A DNA stretch of 64,000 bases from Trebonia sp964581815 (GTDB lineage: Bacteria; Actinomycetota; Actinomycetes; Streptosporangiales; Streptosporangiaceae). Both the position numbers and the translations under genes were made by a program. How positions within the stretch are numbered: the stretch's first letter is position 1; each line of letters opens with the position of its first letter. The notes beneath the pieces are model-generated. The model was not told the DNA's origin. It searched no databases and was given only the letters and a program-made list of their open reading frames with translations. The stretch spans positions 28,960 to 92,959 of the forward strand of contig CAZORE010000014.1 of the NCBI GenBank assembly GCA_964581815.1, read 5' to 3'. Of the stretch, positions 51,846 through 60,762 are shown in pieces.

Positions 51846-53512
51846 GCGACAACGTGAAGAGCGACGCGGTCAAGATCCCGCCGGCCCTGGACGGCGTCGG
51901 CACGTGGCTCGATGACCGGTTCCACGGCGCCAAGGGCGTCCGGGTGCTGCTGAAGAAGGTCTTCCCGGACCACTGGTCGTTCATGCTGGGCGAGATCGCG
52001 CTGTGGTCGTTCGTGATCCTGCTGCTCACCGGCACGTACCTGGCCCTGTTCTTCCAGCCGTCGTCCGCCACCGTGATCTACCACGGCTCGTACGTCAAGC
52101 TCGACGGCATCAGGACGTCGCAGGCGTACGCCTCGACGTTGAACATCTCGTTCGACATCCGCGGCGGCCTGCTGATCAGGCAGATCCACCACTGGGCCGC
52201 AATCTTGTTCATGGTCGGGCTCATGGCGCACATGCTCCGGGTGTTCTTCACCGGCGCGTACCGCAAGCCGCGCGAGATCAACTGGCTGATCGGCATCGGG
52301 CTGTTCACGCTCGGCCTGGTCGAGGGCCTGTTCGGCTACTCGCTTCCCGACGACCAGCTGTCCGGCGCTGGCCTGCGGATCTTTGAGGGCGTGCTGCAAA
52401 GCATCCCGATCGTCGGCACGTACATCGCTTACTTCCTGTTCGGCGGGGAGTTCCCGGGTACGGCGATCATTCCGCGGATGTACATCCTGCACGTGTTCCT
52501 GATCCCTGGCCTGATCCTGTCCCTGATCACCGCGCACCTGTTCATCATGTTCCACCAGAAGCACACGCAGATGCCGGCGAAGGGGAACACGGAACGGAAC
52601 GTGGTCGGCCAGCCGTTCTTCCCCTACTTCCTGCTCAAGGGCCAGGCCTGGTTCTTCTTCATCTTCGGCGCGCTGGCCGGGCTCTCCACGTTCGGGCAGA
52701 TCAACCCGATCTGGCTGTACGGACAGTACACGCCGCTGGCGATCTCCTCGGCGTCGCAGCCCGACTTCTACATGGGCCTCCTGGAGGGCTCGCTGCGCAT
52801 GATGCCTGCGTGGGAGATCAACTTCCTCGGGCACACGCTGGCACTCTCCGTGCTCATCCCTGGCCTGCTGATACTTGGAGTCTTCTTCACGGGGGCGGCC
52901 CTCTGGCCGTTCTTCGAGCAGTGGGCGACCGGCGACAAGTCGTTCCACCACATCAACGACCGGCCGCGGAACGCCCCGGTGCGCACCGGTATCGGCGTGG
53001 CGGTGCTGTGCTGGTACGGCATCTTCTGGGCGGAGGGCGCCAACGACGTCCTCGCCGACCGGTTCCAGGTCCCGCTGTACACCATCACGTGGATCGCCCG
53101 CGTCGCGATCTTCGTGGTGCCCATCGGCGCGTACTTCGCGACGAAACGAATATGCCTGGGCCTGCAGCGCAAGGACGCCAACATGCTCGTGCACGGCGTG
53201 GAGATCGGCATCATCCGCCAGCTCCCGAGCGGTGAGTTCATCGAGGAGGAGCGCCCGCTCACCGAGGAGGAGCGCGCGGTCATCGAGTCCAAGCGCGTGC
53301 CCGCGGCACTTCCGGCGCCGATGGAGACGGACGCCAACGGCGTGCCGCAGCCGGCCGCCCGCGGGCCGCTCGGCCGGGCCCGCGCGCTCGCCAACCGCGC
53401 GTTCACCGAGACCTCCGCGATCCCCGAGCCGCACGGCAACGGGCACGGCAACGGCCACGGCGAACTCGAGGGCGGCGAGCACGCCGCGATCGGCGGCCGC
53501 GAGGAGCATTAG
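51842..53512 (+). CDS. qcrB: Cytochrome b subunit of the bc1 complex
   Basis: 556 residues; haem b His pairs in IHHWAAILFMVGLMAHMLRVF and the second pair around ILHVFLIPGLILSLITAHLF; quinol-site GYSLPDDQLSG replaces the classic PEWY-containing loop region locally. Long acidic C-terminal extension with HGNGHGNGHGE (possible metal-binding, low complexity). ATG 51842 overlaps the qcrA stop. Terminator at 53530. Confidence 0.97.
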   Translation: MSDNVKSDAVKIPPALDGVGTWLDDRFHGAKGVRVLLKKVFPDHWSFMLGEIALWSFVILLLTGTYLALFFQPSSATVIYHGSYVKLDGIRTSQAYASTLNISFDIRGGLLIRQIHHWAAILFMVGLMAHMLRVFFTGAYRKPREINWLIGIGLFTLGLVEGLFGYSLPDDQLSGAGLRIFEGVLQSIPIVGTYIAYFLFGGEFPGTAIIPRMYILHVFLIPGLILSLITAHLFIMFHQKHTQMPAKGNTERNVVGQPFFPYFLLKGQAWFFFIFGALAGLSTFGQINPIWLYGQYTPLAISSASQPDFYMGLLEGSLRMMPAWEINFLGHTLALSVLIPGLLILGVFFTGAALWPFFEQWATGDKSFHHINDRPRNAPVRTGIGVAVLCWYGIFWAEGANDVLADRFQVPLYTITWIARVAIFVVPIGAYFATKRICLGLQRKDANMLVHGVEIGIIRQLPSGEFIEEERPLTEEERAVIESKRVPAALPAPMETDANGVPQPAARGPLGRARALANRAFTETSAIPEPHGNGHGNGHGELEGGEHAAIGGREEH

Positions 53513-53529
53513 CCACCGCCAGCGAACAG

Positions 53530-53563
53530 AAAGCGCCCCGGTGCCATGGCACCGGGGCGCTTT
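53530..53563 (+). terminator. Terminator after qcrB
   Basis: Perfect 34-bp palindrome centred on GCCATGGC with outer AAAGCGCC/GGCGCTTT; the two 17-nt halves are 53530-53546 and 53547-53563. It sits 17 bp past the stop. Confidence 0.9.
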
Positions 53564-53698
53564 CGCGTTGCCGTTCCGCTTTGCCGAGCGGTCCGCCGTC
53601 GCGGCGGTCCCGCGGCGTCGGGCTTACCGCCGCTAGCCGAGGCCGGTGAGCCGGAACGTGCGCGTGCTTCGCCCGATCCTGGAAGCTACCGCGCGAAG

Positions 53699-53980
53699 CT
53701 ACTCCGCCAGCCCGAGCGAGAAGGCGGCCTCCAGGTCATGGCGGGAATAGGTGCGGAACGCGACGTGCGTCTGCGTCGCGGTGACGCCGTCCACCTTGTT
53801 GAGGCCGCCAGGGATGGCGTCCGCGAGCTCGTCGTGCGCACGGACCCGGACGATCGCCATCAGGTCGTAGTCCCCGGTGATCGAGTACACCTCGCTGACC
53901 GACGGGAGCTGCGCGATGGTCTGCGCGACCTCTGGGATGCGGTGAATCTCGGCCTTGAGCAAGACGATGGCGGTGACCAC
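53699..53980 (-). CDS. Stand-alone Lrp/AsnC ligand-binding (RAM) domain protein
   Basis: 93 residues: only the effector-binding RAM domain, with VTAIVLLKAEIHRIPEVAQTI and VYSITGDYDLMAIVRV. No helix-turn-helix, so it cannot bind DNA alone; likely an amino-acid sensor that pairs with other Lrp proteins. GTG 53980 with GGGAGG 6 nt upstream. Its position beside qcrB is common in actinobacteria. Confidence 0.9.
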   Translation of the reverse strand: MVTAIVLLKAEIHRIPEVAQTIAQLPSVSEVYSITGDYDLMAIVRVRAHDELADAIPGGLNKVDGVTATQTHVAFRTYSRHDLEAAFSLGLAE

Positions 53981-54041
53981 AGGCTGCCTCCCGGTCAGAA
54001 GAGCGGATATCGCGGCTTACCATATCCCCGGTTTAGCGCGG

Positions 54042-54812
54042 TTATCCCCGGGGGGATGCTCTCGTGCCGCTCAGGGCGGCGCGCAGGAACCGGGCCAGCC
54101 AGGCCGCAGCGGCCCGCGCCGCGCCAACGGCGGCCTTCTGGCCATACATGTGAGCCCTGGCGGCCAGCGCGTGCCTGGCGGCCGCCTCCGCGTCGCGGGC
54201 GGCCAGCCAGGCGTCCAGCTCGTCGAGCGTGCCGATCCCTTCCCGGTCGGCCAGCCGGGCAAGCAGCCGCCCGAGGACGGCGGCGGTGGCGCGCGCGTCG
54301 TCGAGCGCCCGGTGCGACGGCCGCACCGGCGTCTCGAAGAAGCTGGCCAGGGTGGCCAGCTTCCTGTCCGGTACCTCCTGCGGCGTGGCCATCAGGTGCC
54401 TGGCGAGCCGCACGGTGTCGAGTACCTCGAAGGCGGGCCAGGCGCGTCCCATGCCGGAGCACGCGGCCGTCAGGAAGCCGAGGTCGAACGGCGCGTTGTG
54501 CGCGGCGATCACGCTGCCTTCCGCGAAGGCGAGCAGGCCGGGCAGCACCGCGGCGATCGGCGGCGCGGAGGCGAGCATCTGGTCGCTGATCCCGGTCAGC
54601 TCGGTGATCGCCGCGGGAACGGGTGTTCCCGGGTTGACCAGCGAGCTGTACTCGGCGACCACCCGGCCGTCGTGCAGGCGCACCGCGCCGACCTCGGTGA
54701 TGCCGGCCTCATCCGGCGCCCATCCGGTGGTCTCGACGTCCACGATCGTGAAGTCGAGGCTGGCCAGCGGGGCGGACCGGATGCCGGGCGCGGGCACAGC
54801 AACGTCAGCCAT
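54042..54812 (-). CDS. DEDDh 3'-5' exonuclease
   Basis: 256 residues. Exo I DFTIVDVETTG (D, E), Exo II AHNAPFDLGFL, Exo III HRALDDARAT (H and D): a complete DEDDh nuclease like the DnaQ epsilon or ribonuclease T group. C-terminal Ala-rich helical segment. No polymerase domain. Start ATG 54812 fits the core; ATG 54842 is possible. Likely DNA or RNA end trimming. Confidence 0.92.
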   Translation of the reverse strand: MADVAVPAPGIRSAPLASLDFTIVDVETTGWAPDEAGITEVGAVRLHDGRVVAEYSSLVNPGTPVPAAITELTGISDQMLASAPPIAAVLPGLLAFAEGSVIAAHNAPFDLGFLTAACSGMGRAWPAFEVLDTVRLARHLMATPQEVPDRKLATLASFFETPVRPSHRALDDARATAAVLGRLLARLADREGIGTLDELDAWLAARDAEAAARHALAARAHMYGQKAAVGAARAAAAWLARFLRAALSGTRASPRG

Positions 54813-54979
54813 GAGCACCACGGTACGGCGGTGCACCGACATTCCTGCCCAGGCGCGCCCGTCGGCGGCCTGGGGCCAGCCGATTACCCAATGGTCACAA
54901 TTGCCGCAACTAGGTTGATGGCGCATTCCTGACTCAATAGCGTTACACGGTCATTCCGCTGTCGGCACGGTGAGGGGAC

Positions 54980-56074
54980 ATGAGGGTCAGGCTGCGTACG
55001 CGCTCAGGCAAGACCCGGGGTGTCCTCGCGCCCGGCGTGGCCCTGCTGCTGGCGGGCGGGCTCGCGGTGGTGGTCACCCAGGCCGCCGGCGCGCAGCCGC
55101 AGCCGAGCATTACCCAGGTGCAGGCGACGATCAACACCCTCACCGGGCAGTTCAACAAGGCGAACCAGCAGTACGACCAGGCGGAGGAGCAGCTCACCGC
55201 CGCGAAGGCCCGGCTGTCGCAGGTGAACAAGCAGCTGGACCGCGAGCAGGCCAGCTACCTGGCGGCGCGGAAGCTGGTCGTGCAGATCGCCGACTCCGCC
55301 TACGAGGACTCCGCCTCCACGTCGCTGGCCGGCCTGCTGACCTCGGGCGACCCGGCCCAGGTGCTCGCCCAGGCGTCGCTCATCCTGCAGGTCGCCGGGA
55401 CGCGGAACATGGAGACCCAGGCCTTCCTCGCCGACGCCACCCAGCTGACCGCGGTGCAGCAGGAGCAGCAGCGCACCGAGCAGGGCATCGCGCAGCTCGC
55501 CGGGCAGATGGGCAAGACGAAGGACCACATCGCGACGCTGCTGTCCAAGCAGAAGTCGATACTCAGCTCGCTGACCGGCGCCGAGCTCGCCCAGGTGCAG
55601 CAAAGGACCGTCAGCAGCGGCGGCGGCATCACCAACGCCGTCTACGCCGGCCCGACGGGGACCCAGGCGGACACGGCGGTCGCCTTCGTGTTCAAGCAGC
55701 TCGGCTGCGCGTACGTCTACGGCGCGACCGGCCCGTGCAGCCTTGGCTTCGACTGCTCCGGCCTGATGATGCGGGCGTGGGCGGCGGCGGGCATCACGAT
55801 CCCGCGCGACACCTACGAGCAGTGGGCGGCGCTGCCGCACATCTCCGAGTCCAACATCCAGCCGGGCGACCTGCTGTACTACGACGGCATCGGGCACGTC
55901 GCCATGTACGTGGGCAGCGGGATGATCATCGACGCCCCGTCGCCGGGCCAGCCGGTCCGCGAGCTCTCGATGAACGACTCCTGGTACGCAAGCACCTTCG
56001 ACGGCGCCGCCAGGCCGTTATCTTCCGGGGGGACGACCCCCCGTACCCCCCGATGTGCGGGCGGCCGGGCCTAA
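54980..56074 (+). CDS. NlpC/P60 (C40) peptidoglycan hydrolase
   Basis: 364 residues. Signal peptide with cleavage after AGA, a long coiled-coil (~40-200), then an NlpC/P60 domain with catalytic Cys in GFDCSGLMM (~258) and His in GIGHVAMYVG (~307). Cuts peptide stems, as in RipA-type cell-separation enzymes. The last ~16 residues (SSGGTTPRTPRC...) are encoded by repeat copy E, whose sequence also provides the stop, so the natural C-terminus was probably near GAARPL. Confidence 0.92.
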   Translation: MRVRLRTRSGKTRGVLAPGVALLLAGGLAVVVTQAAGAQPQPSITQVQATINTLTGQFNKANQQYDQAEEQLTAAKARLSQVNKQLDREQASYLAARKLVVQIADSAYEDSASTSLAGLLTSGDPAQVLAQASLILQVAGTRNMETQAFLADATQLTAVQQEQQRTEQGIAQLAGQMGKTKDHIATLLSKQKSILSSLTGAELAQVQQRTVSSGGGITNAVYAGPTGTQADTAVAFVFKQLGCAYVYGATGPCSLGFDCSGLMMRAWAAAGITIPRDTYEQWAALPHISESNIQPGDLLYYDGIGHVAMYVGSGMIIDAPSPGQPVRELSMNDSWYASTFDGAARPLSSGGTTPRTPRCAGGRA

Positions 56075-56114
56075 TCGCAAAAACCGCGATCGTATCAGGC
56101 CCGCCCGCCCGCAC
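56021..56114 (+). repeat. Dispersed palindromic repeat, copy E (overlaps the NlpC/P60 3' end)
   Basis: 5' module CCGGGGGG-ACGA-CCCCCCG (56025-56043), then TACCCCCCGATG. Second stem arms 56055-56072 and 56097-56114 (18 bp, one mismatch); the inner stem ATCGC/GCGAT encloses AAAAACC. Only the 5' part lies inside the coding frame of the hydrolase. Confidence 0.85.
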
Positions 56115-56128
56115 CAAAGCTCCGGAGT

Positions 56129-56150
56129 AGCGCCCTAAACTTGGGGCGCT
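56129..56150 (+). promoter_or_regulatory. Inverted repeat abutting the pimB start codon
   Basis: AGCGCCC (56129-56135), spacer TAAACTTG, GGGCGCT (56144-56150), directly followed by ATG 56151. TAAACT in the spacer resembles a -10 box, and the right arm includes the only possible Shine-Dalgarno. It could be a repressor site or a hairpin that blocks translation. Confidence 0.5.
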
Positions 56151-57401
56151 ATGCGACGCACGCTGATCGTCACCAACGACTTCCCGCCTCGGCAGGGCGG
56201 CATCCAGTCGTTCGTTCATGAGCTGGCACTGCGACTCGACCCGGACAAGCTCACGGTCTACGCCCCGAGGTGGGAGGGCGACGCCGCGTTCGACGCCGCG
56301 CAGCCGTTCGAGGTGGTCAGGCACCCGACCTCGCTGATGATCGGCGGACCTGGCGTGCGCCGCCGCGCCGCCGAGCTCGCCAGATCACGGCGGGCCGAGG
56401 TCGTCATCTTCGGCGCCAGCGCGCCCCTCGGGCTGATCACGCCGGTGCTCCGCAAGGCCGGCGTGCGGCGGGCGATCGCGATCACCCACGGGCACGAGGC
56501 CGGCTGGGCCGCTCTGCCGGGTGCCAGGCAGCTGCTGCGCCGCATCGGCGACGAGACCGACGTCGTGACCTACCTGGGCGAGTACTTCAGGGTCCGCGTC
56601 GCCGGCGCGCTCACGCCAGCCGCCGCCGCCCGGATGGCCCGCCTGCACCCAGGCGTGGACGCAGGCGCTTTCCGCCCCGACCCCGGCGGCCGCCAGGCGG
56701 TCAGGGACCGCTACGGCCTGGCCGGGCGCCCGGTGGTGGTCTGCGTGGCCCGCATCGTCGCCCGTAAGGGCCAGGACACCCTGGTACGGGCGTGGCCGTC
56801 CGTGCTCGCCCGGGTTCCCGAGGCCGCCCTGCTGATCGTCGGCGGCGGCAAGCACGCCCCGGCGGTGCGGGAGCTGTCCAGGCGCCTGGGGCTGGCCACC
56901 TGGGCGCCCCGTGACGGCGCTGCCGCTGCTGTCGGCGCTGACCCCGTCCCCGATGACCAGCCAGGCACAAATGACCAGCCAGGCACAGATGACCAGCGAG
57001 ATACGGTGGGCGCCCGTCCCTCGGTGTACTTCACCGGACCGGTGCCGCAGGCCGAGCTCCTGGCCCACTACGCGGCGGGCGATGTCTTCGCGATGCCGTG
57101 CCGCACGAGGCGGGCCGGCCTGGACGTGGAAGGCCTCGGCATCGTCTACCTGGAGGCGTCCGCGGCTGGCCTGCCGGTCGTCGGCGGCGACTCGGGCGGC
57201 GCCCCGGACGCGATCCGCGACGGCGAGACCGGCTACGTGGTCGGCGGCCGCGACGTCCAGGCCCTGGCTGACCGCCTGACCGCGCTGCTGCTCGACCCCT
57301 CGCACGCGAAGGCGATGGGCGAGAAGGGCCGCGCGTGGGTCGAGCGCGACTGGAACTGGGACCTCACCGCCTCCCGGCTGCGCGCGCTCATCGACGGGTA
57401 G
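56151..57401 (+). CDS. pimB: Phosphatidylinositol mannoside mannosyltransferase PimB-like
   Basis: 416-residue GT4 enzyme that adds mannose from GDP-mannose to phosphatidylinositol monomannoside on the cytosolic membrane face. NDFPPRQGGIQSFVHELA start, donor-site GLDVEGLGIVYLEASAAGLPVV. Synteny with the mycobacterial pimB'-fadD15-NlpC region supports the symbol. Unusual: an insertion of about 38 residues (near 261-298) including tandem DDQPGT-NDQPGT-DDQRDT encoded by three 18-bp repeats (56952-57005), in a surface loop of the C-terminal Rossmann domain. Confidence 0.9.
   Translation: MRRTLIVTNDFPPRQGGIQSFVHELALRLDPDKLTVYAPRWEGDAAFDAAQPFEVVRHPTSLMIGGPGVRRRAAELARSRRAEVVIFGASAPLGLITPVLRKAGVRRAIAITHGHEAGWAALPGARQLLRRIGDETDVVTYLGEYFRVRVAGALTPAAAARMARLHPGVDAGAFRPDPGGRQAVRDRYGLAGRPVVVCVARIVARKGQDTLVRAWPSVLARVPEAALLIVGGGKHAPAVRELSRRLGLATWAPRDGAAAAVGADPVPDDQPGTNDQPGTDDQRDTVGARPSVYFTGPVPQAELLAHYAAGDVFAMPCRTRRAGLDVEGLGIVYLEASAAGLPVVGGDSGGAPDAIRDGETGYVVGGRDVQALADRLTALLLDPSHAKAMGEKGRAWVERDWNWDLTASRLRALIDG
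56952..57005 (+). repeat. 18-bp tandem repeats inside pimB
   Basis: GATGACCAGCCAGGCACA (56952-56969), AATGACCAGCCAGGCACA (56970-56987) and a diverged third unit (56988-57005). In frame, adding six-residue units to the protein. Confidence 0.85.
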
Positions 57402-57434
57402 TCACCCGCCGGGCTCCCGCCAGGAGTCTCCCGG

Positions 57435-59264
57435 TTAGGAGTAGAGCGCCTCGATGTCGGCGGCGAACTCCTTCGCGAGCACGGAGCGCTTGATGCCGAG
57501 CTTGGCGGACAGGTGCCCCTGCTCCTGGGTGAAGTCACCGTCGAGTATCCGGAACTTCCTGATCGACTCCGCCCGGGACACCGCCTTGTTCGCGTCGTCC
57601 ACGGCCGCCTGGACCTCGGCGTTCAGGTCCGGGTCGTCCCGCAGGTCCGCCACGGTGGCATCGGCGGGCTTGCCGTGCCTGCCCTTCCATGGCCCGAACG
57701 CCTCCTGGTCGATGGTCACGAGCACCCCGATGAACGGCCGCCCGTCGCCGACCACCATGCACTGCGAGATCAGCGCGTGCATCCGCATCCGGTCCTCGAG
57801 CACGGCGGGGGCGACGTTCTTGCCGCCCGCGGTGACGATGATCTCCTTCTTCCTGCCGGTGATGGTCAGGAATCCCTCGTCGTCGAGCTCGCCGATGTCG
57901 CCGGTGGCGTACCAGCCGTCGGCGGTGAAGGCGTCCTTGGTCGCTGTCTCGTCCCGCCAGTAGGCGGGGAAGATTGACGCGCCCCGGGTGAGCACTTCAC
58001 CGTCGTCGGCGATCCGCACCGCGACGCCAGGGATCGGCTGGCCCACGGAGCCGATCTTCTGCCGCTCGGGCCGGTTCACCGATACCGGCGCGGTGGTCTC
58101 GGTTAGCCCGTACCCCTCGAGGATGGCGACACCGATGCCGCGGAAGAAGTGCCCGAGCCGCGGCGCGAGCGCCGCGCCGCCGGAGATCGCCCACTCGGCC
58201 CGGCCGCCGAGCGCGGCGCGGAGCTTGCCGTAGACCAGCCGGTCGAACAGGGCGTGCTCGGCCCGCAGGCGCAGGCCCGGCCGCCCTGAGTCGAGCGCGT
58301 GACTGTAAAGCACAGCGGTCTGCGTGGCGCGGGCGAAGATCTTGCCCTTGCCCTCGGCCAGGGCCTTGGCCTCCGCGCCGTTGTAGACCTTCTCGAACAC
58401 GCGCGGCACCGCGAGCACGAACGTCGGCTGGAACGACGCGAGGTCGGGCAGCAGGTCGGCCATGTCGCTGCAGTGCCCGAGCACGATGCCGGCCTCCAGG
58501 GTGCCGACCTCGATGACCCGGGCGAAAACGTGCGCGAGCGGCAGGAACAGCAGCGTGGAGGCCGCTTCGGCGGTGTGGATCGCCGACAGCGGCCCCATGA
58601 ACGCGTTCCTGACGGCCGCGAGCAGGTTCCCGTGGGTGAGCTCGCACCCCTTGGGGCGCCCGGTGGTACCCGAGGTGTAGATGACGGTGGCGACGTCCGC
58701 GGCGCCGCGTGAGCTGGTGCGCTCGGCCACCGTCTCATCGCTCTCCCCGGCTCCGGCGACGGTCAGCGCGGGCAGGTCGGACTCGAGCAGCCAGAGGTGC
58801 TCAAGGGCGGGCAGCCGGTCCCGCGCCCCGCCGATCAGCCTGGCAAAACCGTCGTTCTCGGCGATCACTGCGCACGACTCGGAGTTGGCCAGGATCCACT
58901 CGGCCTGCTCGGCCGAGGAGGTCTCGTAGATCGGCACCACGACCGCGCCGGCGGTCCACAGCGCGTAGTCGATGAGCGTCCACTCGTACCTGGTGTGCGA
59001 CATGAGTGCCACGCGGTCGCCGGCCTGCACGCCGGCCGCGATGAACCCCTTGGCGAGGGCGTGCACCTCGTCCCTGAACTGGCTGGCGGTGACGTCGCCC
59101 CAGGTGCCGTCCGCCGACTTGCGGCGCAGCATGACAGCGCTCGGCTGCTCCGCCGCGCGGCGCGTCACGACGTGTGCCGCGCATCCGTTCGCGGGGATCT
59201 CCGCCAGGGCAGGAATGCTGTACTCGCGCAAGGACCTCTCCGTTTCTTCGCGAACCCGGTTCAT
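57435..59264 (-). CDS. fadD15: Long-chain fatty acyl-CoA synthetase (FadD15-like)
   Basis: 609-residue AMP-binding enzyme: VIYTSGTTGRPKG (P-loop), GYGLTETTAPV, YATGDIGELDDEGFLTITGRKKEIIVTAGGKNVAP (A7-A8) and the catalytic Lys in LSAKLGIKRSVL. Activates long-chain fatty acids for lipid synthesis or oxidation. ATG 59264 with AGGAGAAGG upstream. Convergent with pimB. Confidence 0.92.
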   Translation of the reverse strand: MNRVREETERSLREYSIPALAEIPANGCAAHVVTRRAAEQPSAVMLRRKSADGTWGDVTASQFRDEVHALAKGFIAAGVQAGDRVALMSHTRYEWTLIDYALWTAGAVVVPIYETSSAEQAEWILANSESCAVIAENDGFARLIGGARDRLPALEHLWLLESDLPALTVAGAGESDETVAERTSSRGAADVATVIYTSGTTGRPKGCELTHGNLLAAVRNAFMGPLSAIHTAEAASTLLFLPLAHVFARVIEVGTLEAGIVLGHCSDMADLLPDLASFQPTFVLAVPRVFEKVYNGAEAKALAEGKGKIFARATQTAVLYSHALDSGRPGLRLRAEHALFDRLVYGKLRAALGGRAEWAISGGAALAPRLGHFFRGIGVAILEGYGLTETTAPVSVNRPERQKIGSVGQPIPGVAVRIADDGEVLTRGASIFPAYWRDETATKDAFTADGWYATGDIGELDDEGFLTITGRKKEIIVTAGGKNVAPAVLEDRMRMHALISQCMVVGDGRPFIGVLVTIDQEAFGPWKGRHGKPADATVADLRDDPDLNAEVQAAVDDANKAVSRAESIRKFRILDGDFTQEQGHLSAKLGIKRSVLAKEFAADIEALYS

Positions 59265-59334
59265 CCAGCCTTCTCCTGGAAGGTCGGGCGGGCCTGGGGC
59301 CGCCTTCAGATGAGAGAGTTCGTCAGCCCGAGTC

Positions 59335-59347
59335 TATGTTTTATCCC
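59335..59347 (+). promoter_or_regulatory. -10 box for a leaderless phosphoesterase transcript
   Basis: TATGTT (59335-59340) ends 7 nt before ATG 59348 and no Shine-Dalgarno is present. Confidence 0.35.
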
Positions 59348-60127
59348 ATGAGGGTCCACGTAGTAAGTGACGTGCACGGAACGGCCGACGCGCTCGCGGC
59401 GGCAGGCGACGGCGCGGACATGCTGATCTGCCTCGGCGACATGCTTCTCTTTCTCGACTACGTAGACCATAGCCAAGGGATATTCGCAGATATCTATGGA
59501 GCGGAGCACGCCAGGGAGTACATCGGGCTCCGCACCGCGCGCCGGTTTGACGAGGCAAGGCGGCTCACCGCCGGGATCGCGTCCCGCCTGGCCGCCGAGC
59601 GCGGCACCGACCTGCGCACCCTCACCGAGGAGGCGATCAGGAAGCAGTACGCCGCCCTGTTCGGCGCCCTCGCCGAGCCCGCCTTCCTCACCTACGGCAA
59701 CGTGGACGTCCCGCGGCTGTGGGACACCTACCGCAAGCCGGGGCACCACGTGCTCGACGGCGGCCGCGCGGTGGTCGGCGGAGTCACGTTCGGGTTCGTC
59801 GGCGCCGGGCTGGTGTCCCCGTACCGCACGCCGAACGAGGTGCCGCCGCCGGAGTACGCCGCCAAGCTCGACGCGATCGGCGCGGTGGACGTGATCTGCA
59901 CGCACATACCGCCTGCCGTCCCCGAGCTGCTCTATGACGTGAAGGCGCGCCGCATGGAGACCGGCTCGGCCGCGCTGCTCGACCTGATCCGGCAGACCCA
60001 GCCGAGGTACGCGCTGTTCGGCCACGTGCACAACCCGCTGGCGCGCCGTGTACGCGTCGGCCGCACCGAGTGCGTCAACGTGGGGCACTTCCGTGCTACG
60101 CGCGTCCCCTTCGTGGTGGAGCTTTAG
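59348..60127 (+). CDS. Calcineurin-like metallophosphoesterase
   Basis: 259 residues. Metal-binding motifs: DVHG (~8-11), GDMLL (~31), GNVD in place of GNHD (~119), ICTHIPP, and GHVH near the end. Cytosolic phosphodiesterase or phosphatase of unknown substrate. Divergent from fadD15. Contains a stretch of lower GC (59450-59510). Confidence 0.88.
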   Translation: MRVHVVSDVHGTADALAAAGDGADMLICLGDMLLFLDYVDHSQGIFADIYGAEHAREYIGLRTARRFDEARRLTAGIASRLAAERGTDLRTLTEEAIRKQYAALFGALAEPAFLTYGNVDVPRLWDTYRKPGHHVLDGGRAVVGGVTFGFVGAGLVSPYRTPNEVPPPEYAAKLDAIGAVDVICTHIPPAVPELLYDVKARRMETGSAALLDLIRQTQPRYALFGHVHNPLARRVRVGRTECVNVGHFRATRVPFVVEL

Positions 60128-60153
60128 TGCCGCGGTAGAGCTAGTCTGCCTGT

Positions 60154-60762
60154 ATGAGCACTGATCCGGGCAGCGATCCCATTGGTGATTTCCAGCGCTG
60201 GCTGATGAGGACGGGCGCCAAGAGCATCGGCCGGGACGTGGCGTCCCGGGTGAGGTCCACGGTCGGCGGCGGTAAAAGCGCCAAGCAAGGCGACGTCTGG
60301 GACACCGCGACCACCGAGGAACTGACGGACGAGCCGCCAGAGTGCCAGTGGTGCCCCATTTGCCGTGCGGCTCGCAAGTACCGTGACTCGGGCGGGTCAA
60401 ACGCCAACCTTGGCGGCCAGTTCGCCGGGGTGACTGACACCCTGGCCGGGCTGACCCGGGACGCGTTCGGCCTGTTCGACGCGGCTATGCGGGCCTCGCA
60501 GCGGCCGCCGGACGCATCGCGCACCGCGGGCAGGCCCGGCGGGCGGCCGGATGACCGGCCAGCGGGCCAGCCGGGTGCCGGGGACTCAGACCACAGCACC
60601 GTCGTCGTCGGACCCGGAATCGGGTGGCCGACCGTTGTCCATGCGGAGCACGATGACGACGAAGCCGCCGACGAACGCGGCGACCGCGAGGAAGGCGGCC
60701 AGCCCGGAGATGGTGGCGCCGGCGGCGTCGCTGATGAGGAGGTAGAGCGGACCGCCGAATAG
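60154..60762 (+). CDS. Conserved actinobacterial protein (DUF5304-like) with overprinted tail
   Basis: 202 residues. Conserved part: DPIGDFQRWLMRTGAKSIGRDVASRVRSTVG, the CxxC pair in ECQWCPICRAAR and LTRDAFGLFDAAMRA. The last ~59 residues are acidic, low complexity, and encoded antisense to the 3' end of the gene at 60586-61215. -10-like TAGTCT (60142-60147) lies 6 nt before ATG 60154, so the message may be leaderless. Function unknown. Confidence 0.8.
   Translation: MSTDPGSDPIGDFQRWLMRTGAKSIGRDVASRVRSTVGGGKSAKQGDVWDTATTEELTDEPPECQWCPICRAARKYRDSGGSNANLGGQFAGVTDTLAGLTRDAFGLFDAAMRASQRPPDASRTAGRPGGRPDDRPAGQPGAGDSDHSTVVVGPGIGWPTVVHAEHDDDEAADERGDREEGGQPGDGGAGGVADEEVERTAE

Noticed and set aside
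54955..54979. Frameshift or second start for the NlpC/P60 protein
   Set aside because: The frame from 54980 gives a complete signal peptide and no other frame has family similarity.
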